This document shows positions 52,710 to 60,900 of a stretch of DNA of 64,000 nt, piece by piece (position 1 is the first letter of the stretch; every line of letters begins with the position of its first letter). The DNA is from Thermoflexus sp. (lineage in GTDB: Bacteria; Chloroflexota; Anaerolineae; Aggregatilineales; Aggregatilineaceae), in contig DYGX01000015.1 of assembly GCA_020724465.1 (NCBI GenBank), positions 32,618 to 96,617 on the forward strand, read 5' to 3'. Under the pieces are notes generated by a model that did not search any database, had not been told where the DNA came from, and was given only the letters and a program-made list of their open reading frames with translations. A program made the translations under genes and the position numbers.

Positions 52710-54053
52710 ATGTCCAACCCCCAGGACTCCGCCTCATCCGAACGCACGCGACCCATCGCCAGCATGCTCCAATCGGTCGACGCGCTCGGTTCGAACACAG
52801 GACGCCTCTTCGAGCGGCTCTACGGCGGGCTGCGCCGCAAGAGCCGCGCCGCCCAGACCGAGCGCGCGCCCCAGGCAGCCGTCCGCGAGCTGCAAGAGCT
52901 GGCGCGGACCCAGTCGACGGATATCGCCCGGCTGACCGGCGTGCTGGCCGCCATCAGCGAGGGCGTCATCATGCAGGACAACGAGGGGCGCGTGATCTTC
53001 ACCAATCGAGCAGCGCGCGAACTGCTGGGGTCCACGCGCGCCTTTCGCGACAGCGAGCTGGCCCGGATGCTGGTCGCCGCCCGCCACCACACCGCGCTCG
53101 ACGGCGAGATCACGCTCGGCAAAGCGCAGCGCGTCGAGATCAATGACCGCGTGATCGGCGCGCAGATCGCGATCGTCGCCGACTCCGAGGGCAACCGGCT
53201 GGGCACCGTGTTGATGCTGCGCGACGTCACCCGCGAGGCGCTCTCTGACCGCTTGAAAGACCAGTTTGTCACGCAGATGAGCCACGAGCTGCGCACCCCG
53301 CTGGCCGCAATCAAAGGCATGAGCGAGGTGCTGCTCGCCATGCCCGAAGACCGCCCGCCCAACCGCAAGTTCCTCGAAGCGATCAGCCGCAACGCCGCCG
53401 TGCTGGACCGGATGATCATCGAGCTGCTGGATATCTCGGAGATCGGCGCGGGCAGTTTCGCCGTGCGCGAGCAGGAGATCGCGCTGCCGCAGTTGGTCTT
53501 CAACGTCATTCAGGGGCTTCAGTCGCGCATCAACCGCGCGGAGCTGTCGCTGGGCGTGATGATCGTCAACGCGGATCATCGCTCGATCATCGGCGACGAC
53601 CGGCGCCTGCAATGGGCGCTCGGCCACCTGATCGACAACAGCATCAAGTACACCGAGCCGGGCGGCCGGATCGAGATCGCGCTGGGCCGCCTGCGCGAAG
53701 GGTATATGCTGATCGAGGTCAGCGACACCGGCGTCGGGATCAGCCCGCGCGACCTGCCGCACATTTTCGAGCGGTTCTATCGCGGCGAGGCGCGCACGGC
53801 TTCCGGCAAGGTGATCGATCCGCGCGGGCTGGGCCAGGGGCTGTTTGTGGCCCGTGCAGTGGCCGAGGCGCACGGCGGCTATCTGAGCGTCGCCAGCCGT
53901 GTGGGCGAAGGCAGCACCTTCACGCTGGCCCTGCCAGTCGAGCGGCGGGCCGAGTCCGGCGTGCCCCTGCCGGAGATGCCGGCCGCCCCCGATCCGGACG
54001 CTGCCGCTGACCCTGACACCACAACGCGCCGCCATACCGGCCCCGCCAGCTAG
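52710..54053 (+). CDS. PAS-domain histidine kinase (canonical H-box)
   Basis: A 447-aa soluble kinase with no clear membrane segment. The ATG at 52710 follows GAGG. A helical N-terminus (residues about 55-85) precedes the PAS domain (LAAISEGVIMQDNEGRVIF). HisKA follows with MSHELRTPLAAIKG (phospho-acceptor His in SHELRTP), and HATPase with HLIDNSIKYT, DTGVGIS and RGLGQGLFVA. The C-terminus is a low-complexity Pro/Ala/Asp tail. It follows the REC (52253-52666). Its paralogue on the minus strand (48138-49676) has lost the histidine. Confidence 0.93.
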   Translation: MSNPQDSASSERTRPIASMLQSVDALGSNTGRLFERLYGGLRRKSRAAQTERAPQAAVRELQELARTQSTDIARLTGVLAAISEGVIMQDNEGRVIFTNRAARELLGSTRAFRDSELARMLVAARHHTALDGEITLGKAQRVEINDRVIGAQIAIVADSEGNRLGTVLMLRDVTREALSDRLKDQFVTQMSHELRTPLAAIKGMSEVLLAMPEDRPPNRKFLEAISRNAAVLDRMIIELLDISEIGAGSFAVREQEIALPQLVFNVIQGLQSRINRAELSLGVMIVNADHRSIIGDDRRLQWALGHLIDNSIKYTEPGGRIEIALGRLREGYMLIEVSDTGVGISPRDLPHIFERFYRGEARTASGKVIDPRGLGQGLFVARAVAEAHGGYLSVASRVGEGSTFTLALPVERRAESGVPLPEMPAAPDPDAAADPDTTTRRHTGPAS

Positions 54054-54247
54054 CGCGTCCCCCGCCCTTCTCCACCCTGATCCTGCCCGGCGGCAGCGAT
54101 CAAACAGGCCAGGTGGACCAGCCGATTCTGCGCCGCGTGACCCATGCGCACCTGCCCGTTTGGCAGTACGCTGAGGGCATTGCGCGCACCGGCTCCGCGC
54201 CCGTGCGCGCGCCACAGTTGTGTTGGGTAGAGCGAGGAGAGTCAAGA

Positions 54248-54709
54248 ATGGTTTCACGCCGCTGGCTGTTTCTCATGCTCGTTGTGGGTGCGGTGGTCAG
54301 CCTGGGACTGGCCGCCTGTGGGGATGACAATGGAGACGACGAGAGCGTCGAGCCGATCGCGACCGACGTCGGCGAGACCCTCGAAGACGCGGCAGATGAC
54401 GCCGGCGATGCGCTGAACGTCGTGACAGGCGATCCGGATGCGGGCGCCACCGTCTTCGCCGAGCAGGGCTGCGCGGGCTGTCACAGCGTCGATTCGGACG
54501 CGGCGATGACCGGCCCGTCGCTGCAAAACATCGGGACTGTCGCGGAAGAACGCACAGAGCAGACCGCTGCGGAATATCTGCGCGAATCGATCACACATCC
54601 CGACGCGTATGTCGTCGAGGGCTACCAGCCGGGCGTCATGCCGCCCTATGACGAGCTGAGCAACGAGCAACTCGATAACCTGGTCGCCTATCTGCTCACA
54701 CTGCGCTGA
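54248..54709 (+). CDS. Cytochrome c lipoprotein (single haem)
   Basis: The ATG at 54248 gives a signal peptide with the lipobox LGLAAC, so the mature protein is lipid-anchored outside. The 153-aa protein has a short acidic linker (GDDNGDDESVEP), then a class I cytochrome c domain: EQGCAGCHSVDSD with CxxCH, TGPSLQNIG and the distal methionine in GVMPPYDELSNEQ, ending in a LDNLVAYLLTLR helix. Typical of small c6/c-555-like electron carriers. Followed by a strong terminator. Confidence 0.93.
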   Translation: MVSRRWLFLMLVVGAVVSLGLAACGDDNGDDESVEPIATDVGETLEDAADDAGDALNVVTGDPDAGATVFAEQGCAGCHSVDSDAAMTGPSLQNIGTVAEERTEQTAAEYLRESITHPDAYVVEGYQPGVMPPYDELSNEQLDNLVAYLLTLR

Positions 54710-54735
54710 TCCGCCCCGGTTTTCATCGCCCTCTG

Positions 54736-54769
54736 CGGCCCAGAGCGCTCAGGCTCTGGGCCGTTTTTT
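54736..54769 (+). terminator. Terminator of the cytochrome c gene
   Basis: CGGCCCAGAGC (54736-54746) and GCTCTGGGCCG (54753-54763), an 11-bp perfect stem with a 6-nt loop, then TTTTTT (54764-54769). Confidence 0.92.
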
Positions 54770-54792
54770 GCGCGGGCAGCGAGCGCCTGTTA

Positions 54793-54821
54793 TTGGCAAA
54801 TCGACGGCGGCTTGCTATCCT
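54793..54821 (+). promoter_or_regulatory. Promoter of glgP
   Basis: TTGGCA (54793-54798), 17 nt, TATCCT (54816-54821). Confidence 0.6.
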
Positions 54822-54884
54822 CACACCGGCGCCAGGCAATGCGCCTGGGCTGCTACATTTACCACCAATCAGGAGAGACCGCGC

Positions 54885-57470
54885 ATGATCAAACCAGTCG
54901 CGACGGTAGATGTCGTCCCCAATCTACCGCCCAGTCTTGAGCGGTTGCGCGACTTGGCTTACAACCTGCGGTGGTCATGGGATCATGAAACCATCGCGCT
55001 GTTCCGGCGCCTGGATCGCAATCTCTGGGATCAGACCGAGCGCAACCCTGTCGCCATGCTGGGCCTGCTCAGCCAGGAAGCACTGCAAGCCGCGGCGGAA
55101 GATGAAGCCTTCCTGGCCCATCTCGATCGCGTTTGCAGCCGGTTCGATTCGTATATGAAACCGGCCAACAAAACCTGGTACGAGCGCCACTACGGGGCCG
55201 CCGAAAAGCCGTTCATCGCTTACTTCTCGATGGAGTATGGGCTAACCGAGTGCCTGCGCAACTATTCGGGTGGCCTGGGCGTGCTCTCCGGCGATCACCT
55301 CAAGAGCGCGTCGGACCTGGGCCTGCCACTGGTCGGGATCGGCATCCTGTACGAAGAGGGGTACTTTCACCAGTATCTGAATGCCGACGGCTATCAACAG
55401 CAGTCGTACCCGATCAACGACTACGCGAATCTGCCGGTCCAGCCGGTGCTCAAGCCGGACGGGTCGCAGCTGGTGCTGACGATCCCGATCGCCAACACCA
55501 GCGCGTCTGTGAACGTCTGGAAGGTCGAGGTCGGGCGCGTCACACTCTATCTACTCGATACCAACCACCCCCAGAACCCCGACTTCATCCGCGACCTGAC
55601 CGACCGCCTCTACGGCGGTGACAAGCGCATGCGTATCCGGCAGGAGATCCTGCTTGGCATCGGCGGCGTGCAACTGATTGAAACGCTCGGCCTGCCGGTG
55701 ACGGTTTTCCACATGAACGAGGGGCACAGCGCCTTCCTGGCGCTGGAGCGCATCCGCCTGATGATGCAGCGCAATCCCAAGCTCGATTTCTGGCAGGCGG
55801 CGGACATCTGCGCGGCGGGCAACGTCTTCACCACACACACGCCTGTCCCGGCCGGTCTGGAGCGCTTCGGCTACGACCTGATCGACGAGCATTTCGCCTA
55901 TCTGTGGAAAGAGCTGGGGCTGACGCGCGAGGAATTTCACGACCTGGGGCGCGAGAACATGGGCGGCTTCGACCTGTTCAGCATGCCGGTCCTGGCGCTG
56001 CGCCTGTCTGGCGGGGCCAACGCGGTCAGCAAACTGCACGGCACCGTCAGCCGCGCCATGTGGCAGTGGCTGTTCCCCGCCGTGCCCGAACACGAGATTC
56101 CCATCAGCTCGATCACCAATGGCATCCACATCCAGAGCTGGATCAGCGGCGAGATGGCCGGCCTTTTCGACCGCTACCTGGACCCGGCCTGGCGCGAGGA
56201 ACCGGATAACCCGGCTATCTGGCAGGAAGTCGAGCGGCTGCCGGATGCCGAGCTGTGGCGCTCGCACGAGCGCCGCCGCGAGCGGCTGGTCGCCTTCGCC
56301 CGCCAGCGCCTGCAAGAGCAGATGATCGCGCGCAACGCTCCGCAGTCCGAGATCGAGGGCGCGCGCGAAGTGCTCAACCCGGACGCGCTGACGATCGGCT
56401 TTGCCCGGCGCTTCGCCACCTACAAACGCGCGACCCTGCTCTTCCGCGACAAGGAGCGGCTGGCAAAGATTCTGAACGATCCCGACCGGCCCGTGCAGTT
56501 GATCTTCGCCGGCAAGGCACACCCGCACGATCACCTGGGCAAAGAGCTGATCAAGGAGATCGTCAAGACCGCCGAGCTGCCGGAGTTCCGGCACGCGATT
56601 GTGTTCCTGGAGAACTACGATATGGCGCTGGCGCGCTATCTGGTCCAGGGCAGCGACGTCTGGCTCAACACGCCGCGCCGCCCGAAGGAAGCCAGCGGCA
56701 CCAGCGGGATGAAGGTTATCTACAACGGCGGCCTGAACGCCAGCATCCTTGATGGCTGGTGGGCCGAGGCCTACGATCCGACCGTGGGCTGGGCCATCGG
56801 CAGCGGCGAGGAATACAGCCAGGACGAATGGGACCTGCAGGATTACATCGAGGCGCAGGCGCTGTACAATATGCTGGAGATGGACATCATCCCTCTGTTC
56901 TACACGCGCGGGCGCGACGGCCTGCCCCGCGAGTGGATCCAGCGCATCAAGAACAGCATCGCCAAGCTGGCGCCCACCTTCAACACCTATCGCATGGTGC
57001 GCGAATACACCGAAACCTTCTACATGCCCGCCCATGCGCGCTTCCAGGCCCTGACCGAGCCGGATATTTCGCGCGGCAAAGCCTTCGCCGAGTGGCGCAA
57101 GCGGGTGCGCGAGAAGTGGGGCGGCGTGCAAATCCACACCGTCCAGGTCGAGCCGCGGCTGGTCAAAGTTGGCGACCAGATCGAAGTGCACACGCTCGTC
57201 AGCCTGGGCCAGCTTCAGCCGGACGACGTCCGCGTGCAGATCTACTACGGCAACCTGGACAGCCGGGGCAGCCTGATCGCCGGGGATACGCTGGATATGA
57301 ACTACTGCGGCCCGGCGGATAGCCAGCTGGGCGAAAATGTGCACGAGTTCTGCGCCACCATAGGTTACACCACCACCGGCAAGCGCGGCCTGTCGGTGCG
57401 CGTCCTGCCGCATCACCCCGATCTCGCCAACCCGATCCAGACCGGGCTGATCACCTGGGCGTCGAGCTGA
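54885..57470 (+). CDS. glgP: Alpha-glucan phosphorylase (GT35)
   Basis: It phosphorolyses glycogen or malto-oligosaccharides to glucose 1-phosphate. The ATG at 54885 (MIKPVATVDVVPNLP) follows AGGAGA. The 861-aa protein starts with the DUF3417-type N-terminal segment (LERLRDLAYNLRWSWDHET) typical of the archaeal-type phosphorylases found in Chloroflexi, Thermotoga and archaea. The PLP lysine is in RPKEASGTSGMKVIYNGG, and the glucose-binding region in NASILDGWWAEAYD. Glucose 1-phosphate could feed either phosphohexomutase. It has its own promoter. Confidence 0.95.
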   Translation: MIKPVATVDVVPNLPPSLERLRDLAYNLRWSWDHETIALFRRLDRNLWDQTERNPVAMLGLLSQEALQAAAEDEAFLAHLDRVCSRFDSYMKPANKTWYERHYGAAEKPFIAYFSMEYGLTECLRNYSGGLGVLSGDHLKSASDLGLPLVGIGILYEEGYFHQYLNADGYQQQSYPINDYANLPVQPVLKPDGSQLVLTIPIANTSASVNVWKVEVGRVTLYLLDTNHPQNPDFIRDLTDRLYGGDKRMRIRQEILLGIGGVQLIETLGLPVTVFHMNEGHSAFLALERIRLMMQRNPKLDFWQAADICAAGNVFTTHTPVPAGLERFGYDLIDEHFAYLWKELGLTREEFHDLGRENMGGFDLFSMPVLALRLSGGANAVSKLHGTVSRAMWQWLFPAVPEHEIPISSITNGIHIQSWISGEMAGLFDRYLDPAWREEPDNPAIWQEVERLPDAELWRSHERRRERLVAFARQRLQEQMIARNAPQSEIEGAREVLNPDALTIGFARRFATYKRATLLFRDKERLAKILNDPDRPVQLIFAGKAHPHDHLGKELIKEIVKTAELPEFRHAIVFLENYDMALARYLVQGSDVWLNTPRRPKEASGTSGMKVIYNGGLNASILDGWWAEAYDPTVGWAIGSGEEYSQDEWDLQDYIEAQALYNMLEMDIIPLFYTRGRDGLPREWIQRIKNSIAKLAPTFNTYRMVREYTETFYMPAHARFQALTEPDISRGKAFAEWRKRVREKWGGVQIHTVQVEPRLVKVGDQIEVHTLVSLGQLQPDDVRVQIYYGNLDSRGSLIAGDTLDMNYCGPADSQLGENVHEFCATIGYTTTGKRGLSVRVLPHHPDLANPIQTGLITWASS

Positions 57471-57493
57471 ACGCGCCCACGTGGAGCAAACCA

Positions 57494-57530
57494 ACACGGG
57501 CCGGGCGCGGCGTCTGCACCCGGCCCGTGT
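57494..57530 (+). terminator. Hairpin after glgP
   Basis: ACACGGGCCGGG (57494-57505) and CCCGGCCCGTGT (57519-57530), a perfect 12-bp stem with a 13-nt loop, without T-tract. Confidence 0.6.
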
Positions 57531-57629
57531 GTCGTCTCTATTGCGGAAAAGTTGCAGCACACCAAAGTGCTCATTAATATTTTGGAGCTAAAACATTCAC
57601 CGGGCGGCGATCGGCCGCCGAGGAGACCC

Positions 57630-58844
57630 ATGAGCCACGCAAACCGGGACGCGACGCCCACCATCCGCATGTACGGGGCCGACTGGTGCCCGGACTGCCG
57701 CCGCGCCAAAGCCTTCTTCGGCGAACAGCGCGTCCACTACGACTATATCGACATCGAGCAGCACCCAGAGGCGATTCGCGAGGTCGAGCGCATCAACAAC
57801 GGCATGCGCAGCATCCCGACCATCATCTTCCCCGACGGCTCGATCCTGGTCGAGCCATCCGAGACCGAGCTGGCCGACAAGATCGGGCTGCGCCGCGCCG
57901 CGACACGCAGCTTCTACGATGTGATCATCATCGGCAGCGGCCCGGCCGGCCTGACCGCCGGCCTGTACACCAGCCGCGAAGGGCTGCAAACGCTCGTGCT
58001 GGAGAAGGGCGGGGTTGGCGGGCAGGTCGGCCTCACCCGCCAGATGGACAACTTCCCCGGCTTCGACACCGGCATCGAGGGGGCCGAGCTGGCCCGCCGG
58101 CTGCGCCGTCAGGCCGAGCGTTTCGGCGTGGAGATCGTCCAGGCGCAGACGGTTACCGGGCTGGCACAGGACGGCGCCTACCGGCTGGTGCGCACCGCCG
58201 ACGGGCACGAGTATTGGGCCAGCGCCGTCCTGATCGCCACCGGCAGCCACTATCGCCGGCTGGGCGTACGCGGTGAGTCGCGTTTGCTGGGCATCAACAT
58301 CCACTTCTGCGCCACCTGCGACGCTCCGTTCTATGTGGGCAAGCGGGTGTTCGTCCTCGGCGGCGGCAACAGCGGCTTTCAGGAAGCGTTGCACATCTGC
58401 CAGTTCGCCGACCACGTCACCATCCTCGAATACGCGCCGGAGCCAAAAGCCAGCCTGGTGCTGCAAGAGAAGATCAAAGACTGCCCGCAGATCGACGTGC
58501 TGGTCAACCAGGACGTGCGCGAGTTCCTGGTCGGGCCCGGTCCCCGGCTGGCAGGGGTGCGCGTGCGCGATCGAGTCACCGGCGAAGAGCGAATCGATCA
58601 TCCGGACGGGGTGTTCGTCTTGATCGGCATGGACCCGAACAGCGAGCCGTTCGCCGACGTGCTGGAAACCGACGCCTGGGGCTTTATCAAGACCGACGAG
58701 ACGCTGCAAACCTCGATTCCCGGCGTGTACGCGGCGGGTGATGTGCGCGCCGGCAGCGCCAAGCAGGCCGCCGCAGCCGCCGGTGAAGGCGCGACCGCGG
58801 CGCTGATGATCCGGCAGTATCTCCGCGCGCTGGTGCGGGTGTAG
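57630..58844 (+). CDS. trxB: Glutaredoxin-like/thioredoxin reductase fusion
   Basis: The ATG at 57630 (MSHANRDATPTIRMYG) follows GAGGAGA. The 404-aa protein is a fusion. Residues 10-90 form a glutaredoxin/NrdH-like domain with WCPDC (C20, C23), YIDIEQHPEA and SIPTIIFPDG. Residues about 96-404 are a thioredoxin reductase with the FAD motif DVIIIGSGPAGLTAGLY, the redox pair CATC (C227, C230), the NADPH fold FVLGGGNSGFQEAL and the second FAD motif VYAAGDV. The two domains could form a self-contained NADPH-to-glutaredoxin relay. No separate thioredoxin gene is near. Confidence 0.93.
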   Translation: MSHANRDATPTIRMYGADWCPDCRRAKAFFGEQRVHYDYIDIEQHPEAIREVERINNGMRSIPTIIFPDGSILVEPSETELADKIGLRRAATRSFYDVIIIGSGPAGLTAGLYTSREGLQTLVLEKGGVGGQVGLTRQMDNFPGFDTGIEGAELARRLRRQAERFGVEIVQAQTVTGLAQDGAYRLVRTADGHEYWASAVLIATGSHYRRLGVRGESRLLGINIHFCATCDAPFYVGKRVFVLGGGNSGFQEALHICQFADHVTILEYAPEPKASLVLQEKIKDCPQIDVLVNQDVREFLVGPGPRLAGVRVRDRVTGEERIDHPDGVFVLIGMDPNSEPFADVLETDAWGFIKTDETLQTSIPGVYAAGDVRAGSAKQAAAAAGEGATAALMIRQYLRALVRV

Positions 58845-58846
58845 CT

Positions 58847-58992
58847 GAAGAGCAGCAAAAAGCAGCGAAAGGCAGCTAAGGACAGCTAAAAACAGCCAAA
58901 AACAGCTAAAAACAGCTAAAGGCAGCTAAAGGCAGCCAAAAGCTATTCTTTGCTGCTCTTTGCTGTTCTTTGCTGTTCTTTGCTGCTCTTAG
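58847..58992. repeat. Inverted arrays of 10-bp repeats (phased A-tracts) after trxB
   Basis: From 58847 nine 10-mers of the form HAARRRCAGC (for example TAAAAACAGC, CAAAAACAGC, TAAAGGCAGC) run to 58936. A reversed block then reads GCTATTCTTT, GCTGCTCTTT, GCTGTTCTTT and so on to 58992. The two halves are complementary, so a long hairpin or cruciform is possible. It fills the gap between convergent trxB and the histidine phosphatase. Same unit as at 27081-27160. Confidence 0.85.
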
Positions 58993-59573
58993 CTCGTCAG
59001 CATATCGGCGGGCAGGTGAGGCACATAATTGATCCCGCGCAGGTCCCACAGACCATCCTGCCACGTCAGATAGTGCATCGCCGCGTTGTGCATCCAGATA
59101 TGCAGGTGGTGGCACTGGAGCAGCATCCGGACCATCGTGCTGGCCGTGCCCCCATGGCAGACCACAATCACCGTCCGAATGGAAGAGGGGTTCTCAATCA
59201 GGCGGTTGAGCACGCGGCGCGTCTGCTCGGCGAAGCGCTGGTAGTAGTTGTCGTGGGGCAGCACATAATAGTGCGGCCCGGTGTCGGATGGGTGCACCAG
59301 GCGCGGGAGTTCCATCAGCAGATCGCGGTCAGTCTCCCTCAGGTCGTCGTCGACGCTGACGGGGGCGCCCACGAAACGGCTCAGGATCGAGGTCGTTTCG
59401 CGGGCACGTCGCAGCGGGCTGCACACGATCTGGCTGATGCCCGGCTCGTTCTCTTGCAGCCACTGGCCCAACAGCTCGACCTGGCGCTTGCCCAGCTCGG
59501 TCAAGTACAGGTTGTCACCTTGCTCGTCTATCCGGTGTTCCGCCTGTCCATGACGCACCAGAATCAAACGCAT
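58989..59573 (-). CDS. Histidine phosphatase (phosphoglycerate mutase superfamily)
   Basis: A 194-aa enzyme of the branch that cleaves or moves phosphate through a phospho-histidine. The ATG at 59573 follows GAGGA. Motifs are MRLILVRHGQAEHR (RHG with the nucleophilic His), SPLRRARETTSIL and VVCHGGTASTMVRMLL with the second His. The size suits a dPGM-like or CobC/SixA-type phosphatase rather than a true mutase. The substrate is unknown. The last codons overlap the A-tract repeats. Confidence 0.9.
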   Translation of the reverse strand: MRLILVRHGQAEHRIDEQGDNLYLTELGKRQVELLGQWLQENEPGISQIVCSPLRRARETTSILSRFVGAPVSVDDDLRETDRDLLMELPRLVHPSDTGPHYYVLPHDNYYQRFAEQTRRVLNRLIENPSSIRTVIVVCHGGTASTMVRMLLQCHHLHIWMHNAAMHYLTWQDGLWDLRGINYVPHLPADMLTS

Positions 59574-59699
59574 GGCATCCTCACAATGCAGTCGCGATAA
59601 GAAACCCAGCTTCCGCCAGCGGCGGTGGTCCCATAGCCAAAACACACTGTTGCCAAAAGCATTTGTCGAGGAAAAACAGTCTTTGGAGTGACGCCTTTC

Positions 59700-59705
59700 A
59701 TTATA
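59700..59705 (-). promoter_or_regulatory. -10 element of the histidine phosphatase gene
   Basis: TATAAT on the minus strand, about 130 nt upstream of the start, just beyond the stop of the GT-C gene. Confidence 0.45.
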
Positions 59706-59709
59706 CGCC

Positions 59710-60900
59710 CTATCCCACCCAGTAGCCATGCGCGAAGGCGACCGTGTAGAGCGCCAGCACCAACACCGAGCCAAGCGTCCACAGCCGGTCGAACAGCGGG
59801 TCGCGCCCGGCGAGCGCCAGCCCCAGAAACGCCGGCACGGCAGCCAGCGCGTAGCGGTTGAGGCTGACCAGCGTCCCGGTGACCAGCGGCAGAATCACCA
59901 CTGCCACGCCGTAGAACGACAGCCCGGGCGCCAGATGGCGGATGCGCCAGCACGCCCACAGCACCAGCGCGGGCAGCGCCAGATCCAGGCCGATCTGCAC
60001 CGCGCCCATCGGGTCGGTGAGCATCTGGCCCAGTTGGTGAGCCAGCTCGCGCGGGCCATCCGGGTTGAACAGGGCGCGGCCATAGCCGGCAAACGCCGCC
60101 GTCTGGTCCAGGCTGCTCAGGCGCAGAAATGCCCGATGCGCGATCCAGGCCAGACCCGGCAGCGCCAGCGCACCCAACGCGTGCCACGGCGGGCGGCGGC
60201 CCGCCCGCCAGTCCATGTACCAGTATACTGCAACCGCGCCAGCCAGCAGAACGCCGGTCGCGCGCGTGATGGCCGCCAGGGCTGCCAGCCCCCCCGCCGC
60301 CCACCAGCGCCGCCGCACGATCAGGGCCAGCGCCGGGATCGCCAGCGCCAGATACAGCGCCTCGGTATAGACCTGCAACAGAAACAGCGCCGTCGGGAAG
60401 ATCAGGAGATACGCCGTCGCCCGCAGCGCATCGTCATCGGACGGCAGCACCGCCCGTGCCAGCGCGTGCATCGCCCAGGTCGCCGCCAGGCTTGCCACAA
60501 TCGAGATCGCCAGCCCGGCGGCGGCGTAGTGCTGGATCGGCTCAGCCCACGGCATCAGCGGTTGCATGAGTCCCAGCGCCACACCGCGCATCAGGACGGG
60601 GTACAGCGGGTAATAGGCGGCGTCCTCGGCGCGGTGGTAGCCGAAGCGCGCCAGCCGCAGATAGTGGTACGAGTCCCAGCGCACATGCGACAGGCCGATC
60701 CCGCTGCGCGGCGTGTCCGTGGAGTGCTCAACCGTCCACCCGTAGGACGTATCCGGCCCGACGACGTCCACCCGCAGCCAGGCCGCGGCCTGGAACAGCA
60801 ACAGCAGCGTAACCCAGCCGGCCCACAGCGCCGTGACGCGCCACAGCGGGCGCGGCAGCCGGCCGCGCAGACGCTCAGGCCAGCCAGAAGCCGTGCACAT
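59710..60900 (-). CDS. PIG-V-like GT-C mannosyltransferase, copy A
   Basis: A 396-aa polytopic membrane protein. It starts at ATG 60900 inside the end of the upstream paralogue (26-nt overlap). About nine hydrophobic segments are visible, with the luminal motif VRWDSYHYLRLARFGY after TM1 and YYPLYPVLMRG. These resemble the PIG-V/GPI mannosyltransferase-II family, whose bacterial members transfer sugars from lipid carriers. IFPTALFLLQVYTEALYLAL fits the conserved region. Tandem duplicate of the next gene. Acceptor unknown. Confidence 0.75.
   Translation of the reverse strand: MCTASGWPERLRGRLPRPLWRVTALWAGWVTLLLLFQAAAWLRVDVVGPDTSYGWTVEHSTDTPRSGIGLSHVRWDSYHYLRLARFGYHRAEDAAYYPLYPVLMRGVALGLMQPLMPWAEPIQHYAAAGLAISIVASLAATWAMHALARAVLPSDDDALRATAYLLIFPTALFLLQVYTEALYLALAIPALALIVRRRWWAAGGLAALAAITRATGVLLAGAVAVYWYMDWRAGRRPPWHALGALALPGLAWIAHRAFLRLSSLDQTAAFAGYGRALFNPDGPRELAHQLGQMLTDPMGAVQIGLDLALPALVLWACWRIRHLAPGLSFYGVAVVILPLVTGTLVSLNRYALAAVPAFLGLALAGRDPLFDRLWTLGSVLVLALYTVAFAHGYWVG

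Noticed and set aside
58906..59115. Small frame inside the 10-bp repeat array
   Set aside because: It only reads through the repeats (KEQQRAAK-type peptides) and has no start signal; a 10-bp period is not compatible with a coding repeat.
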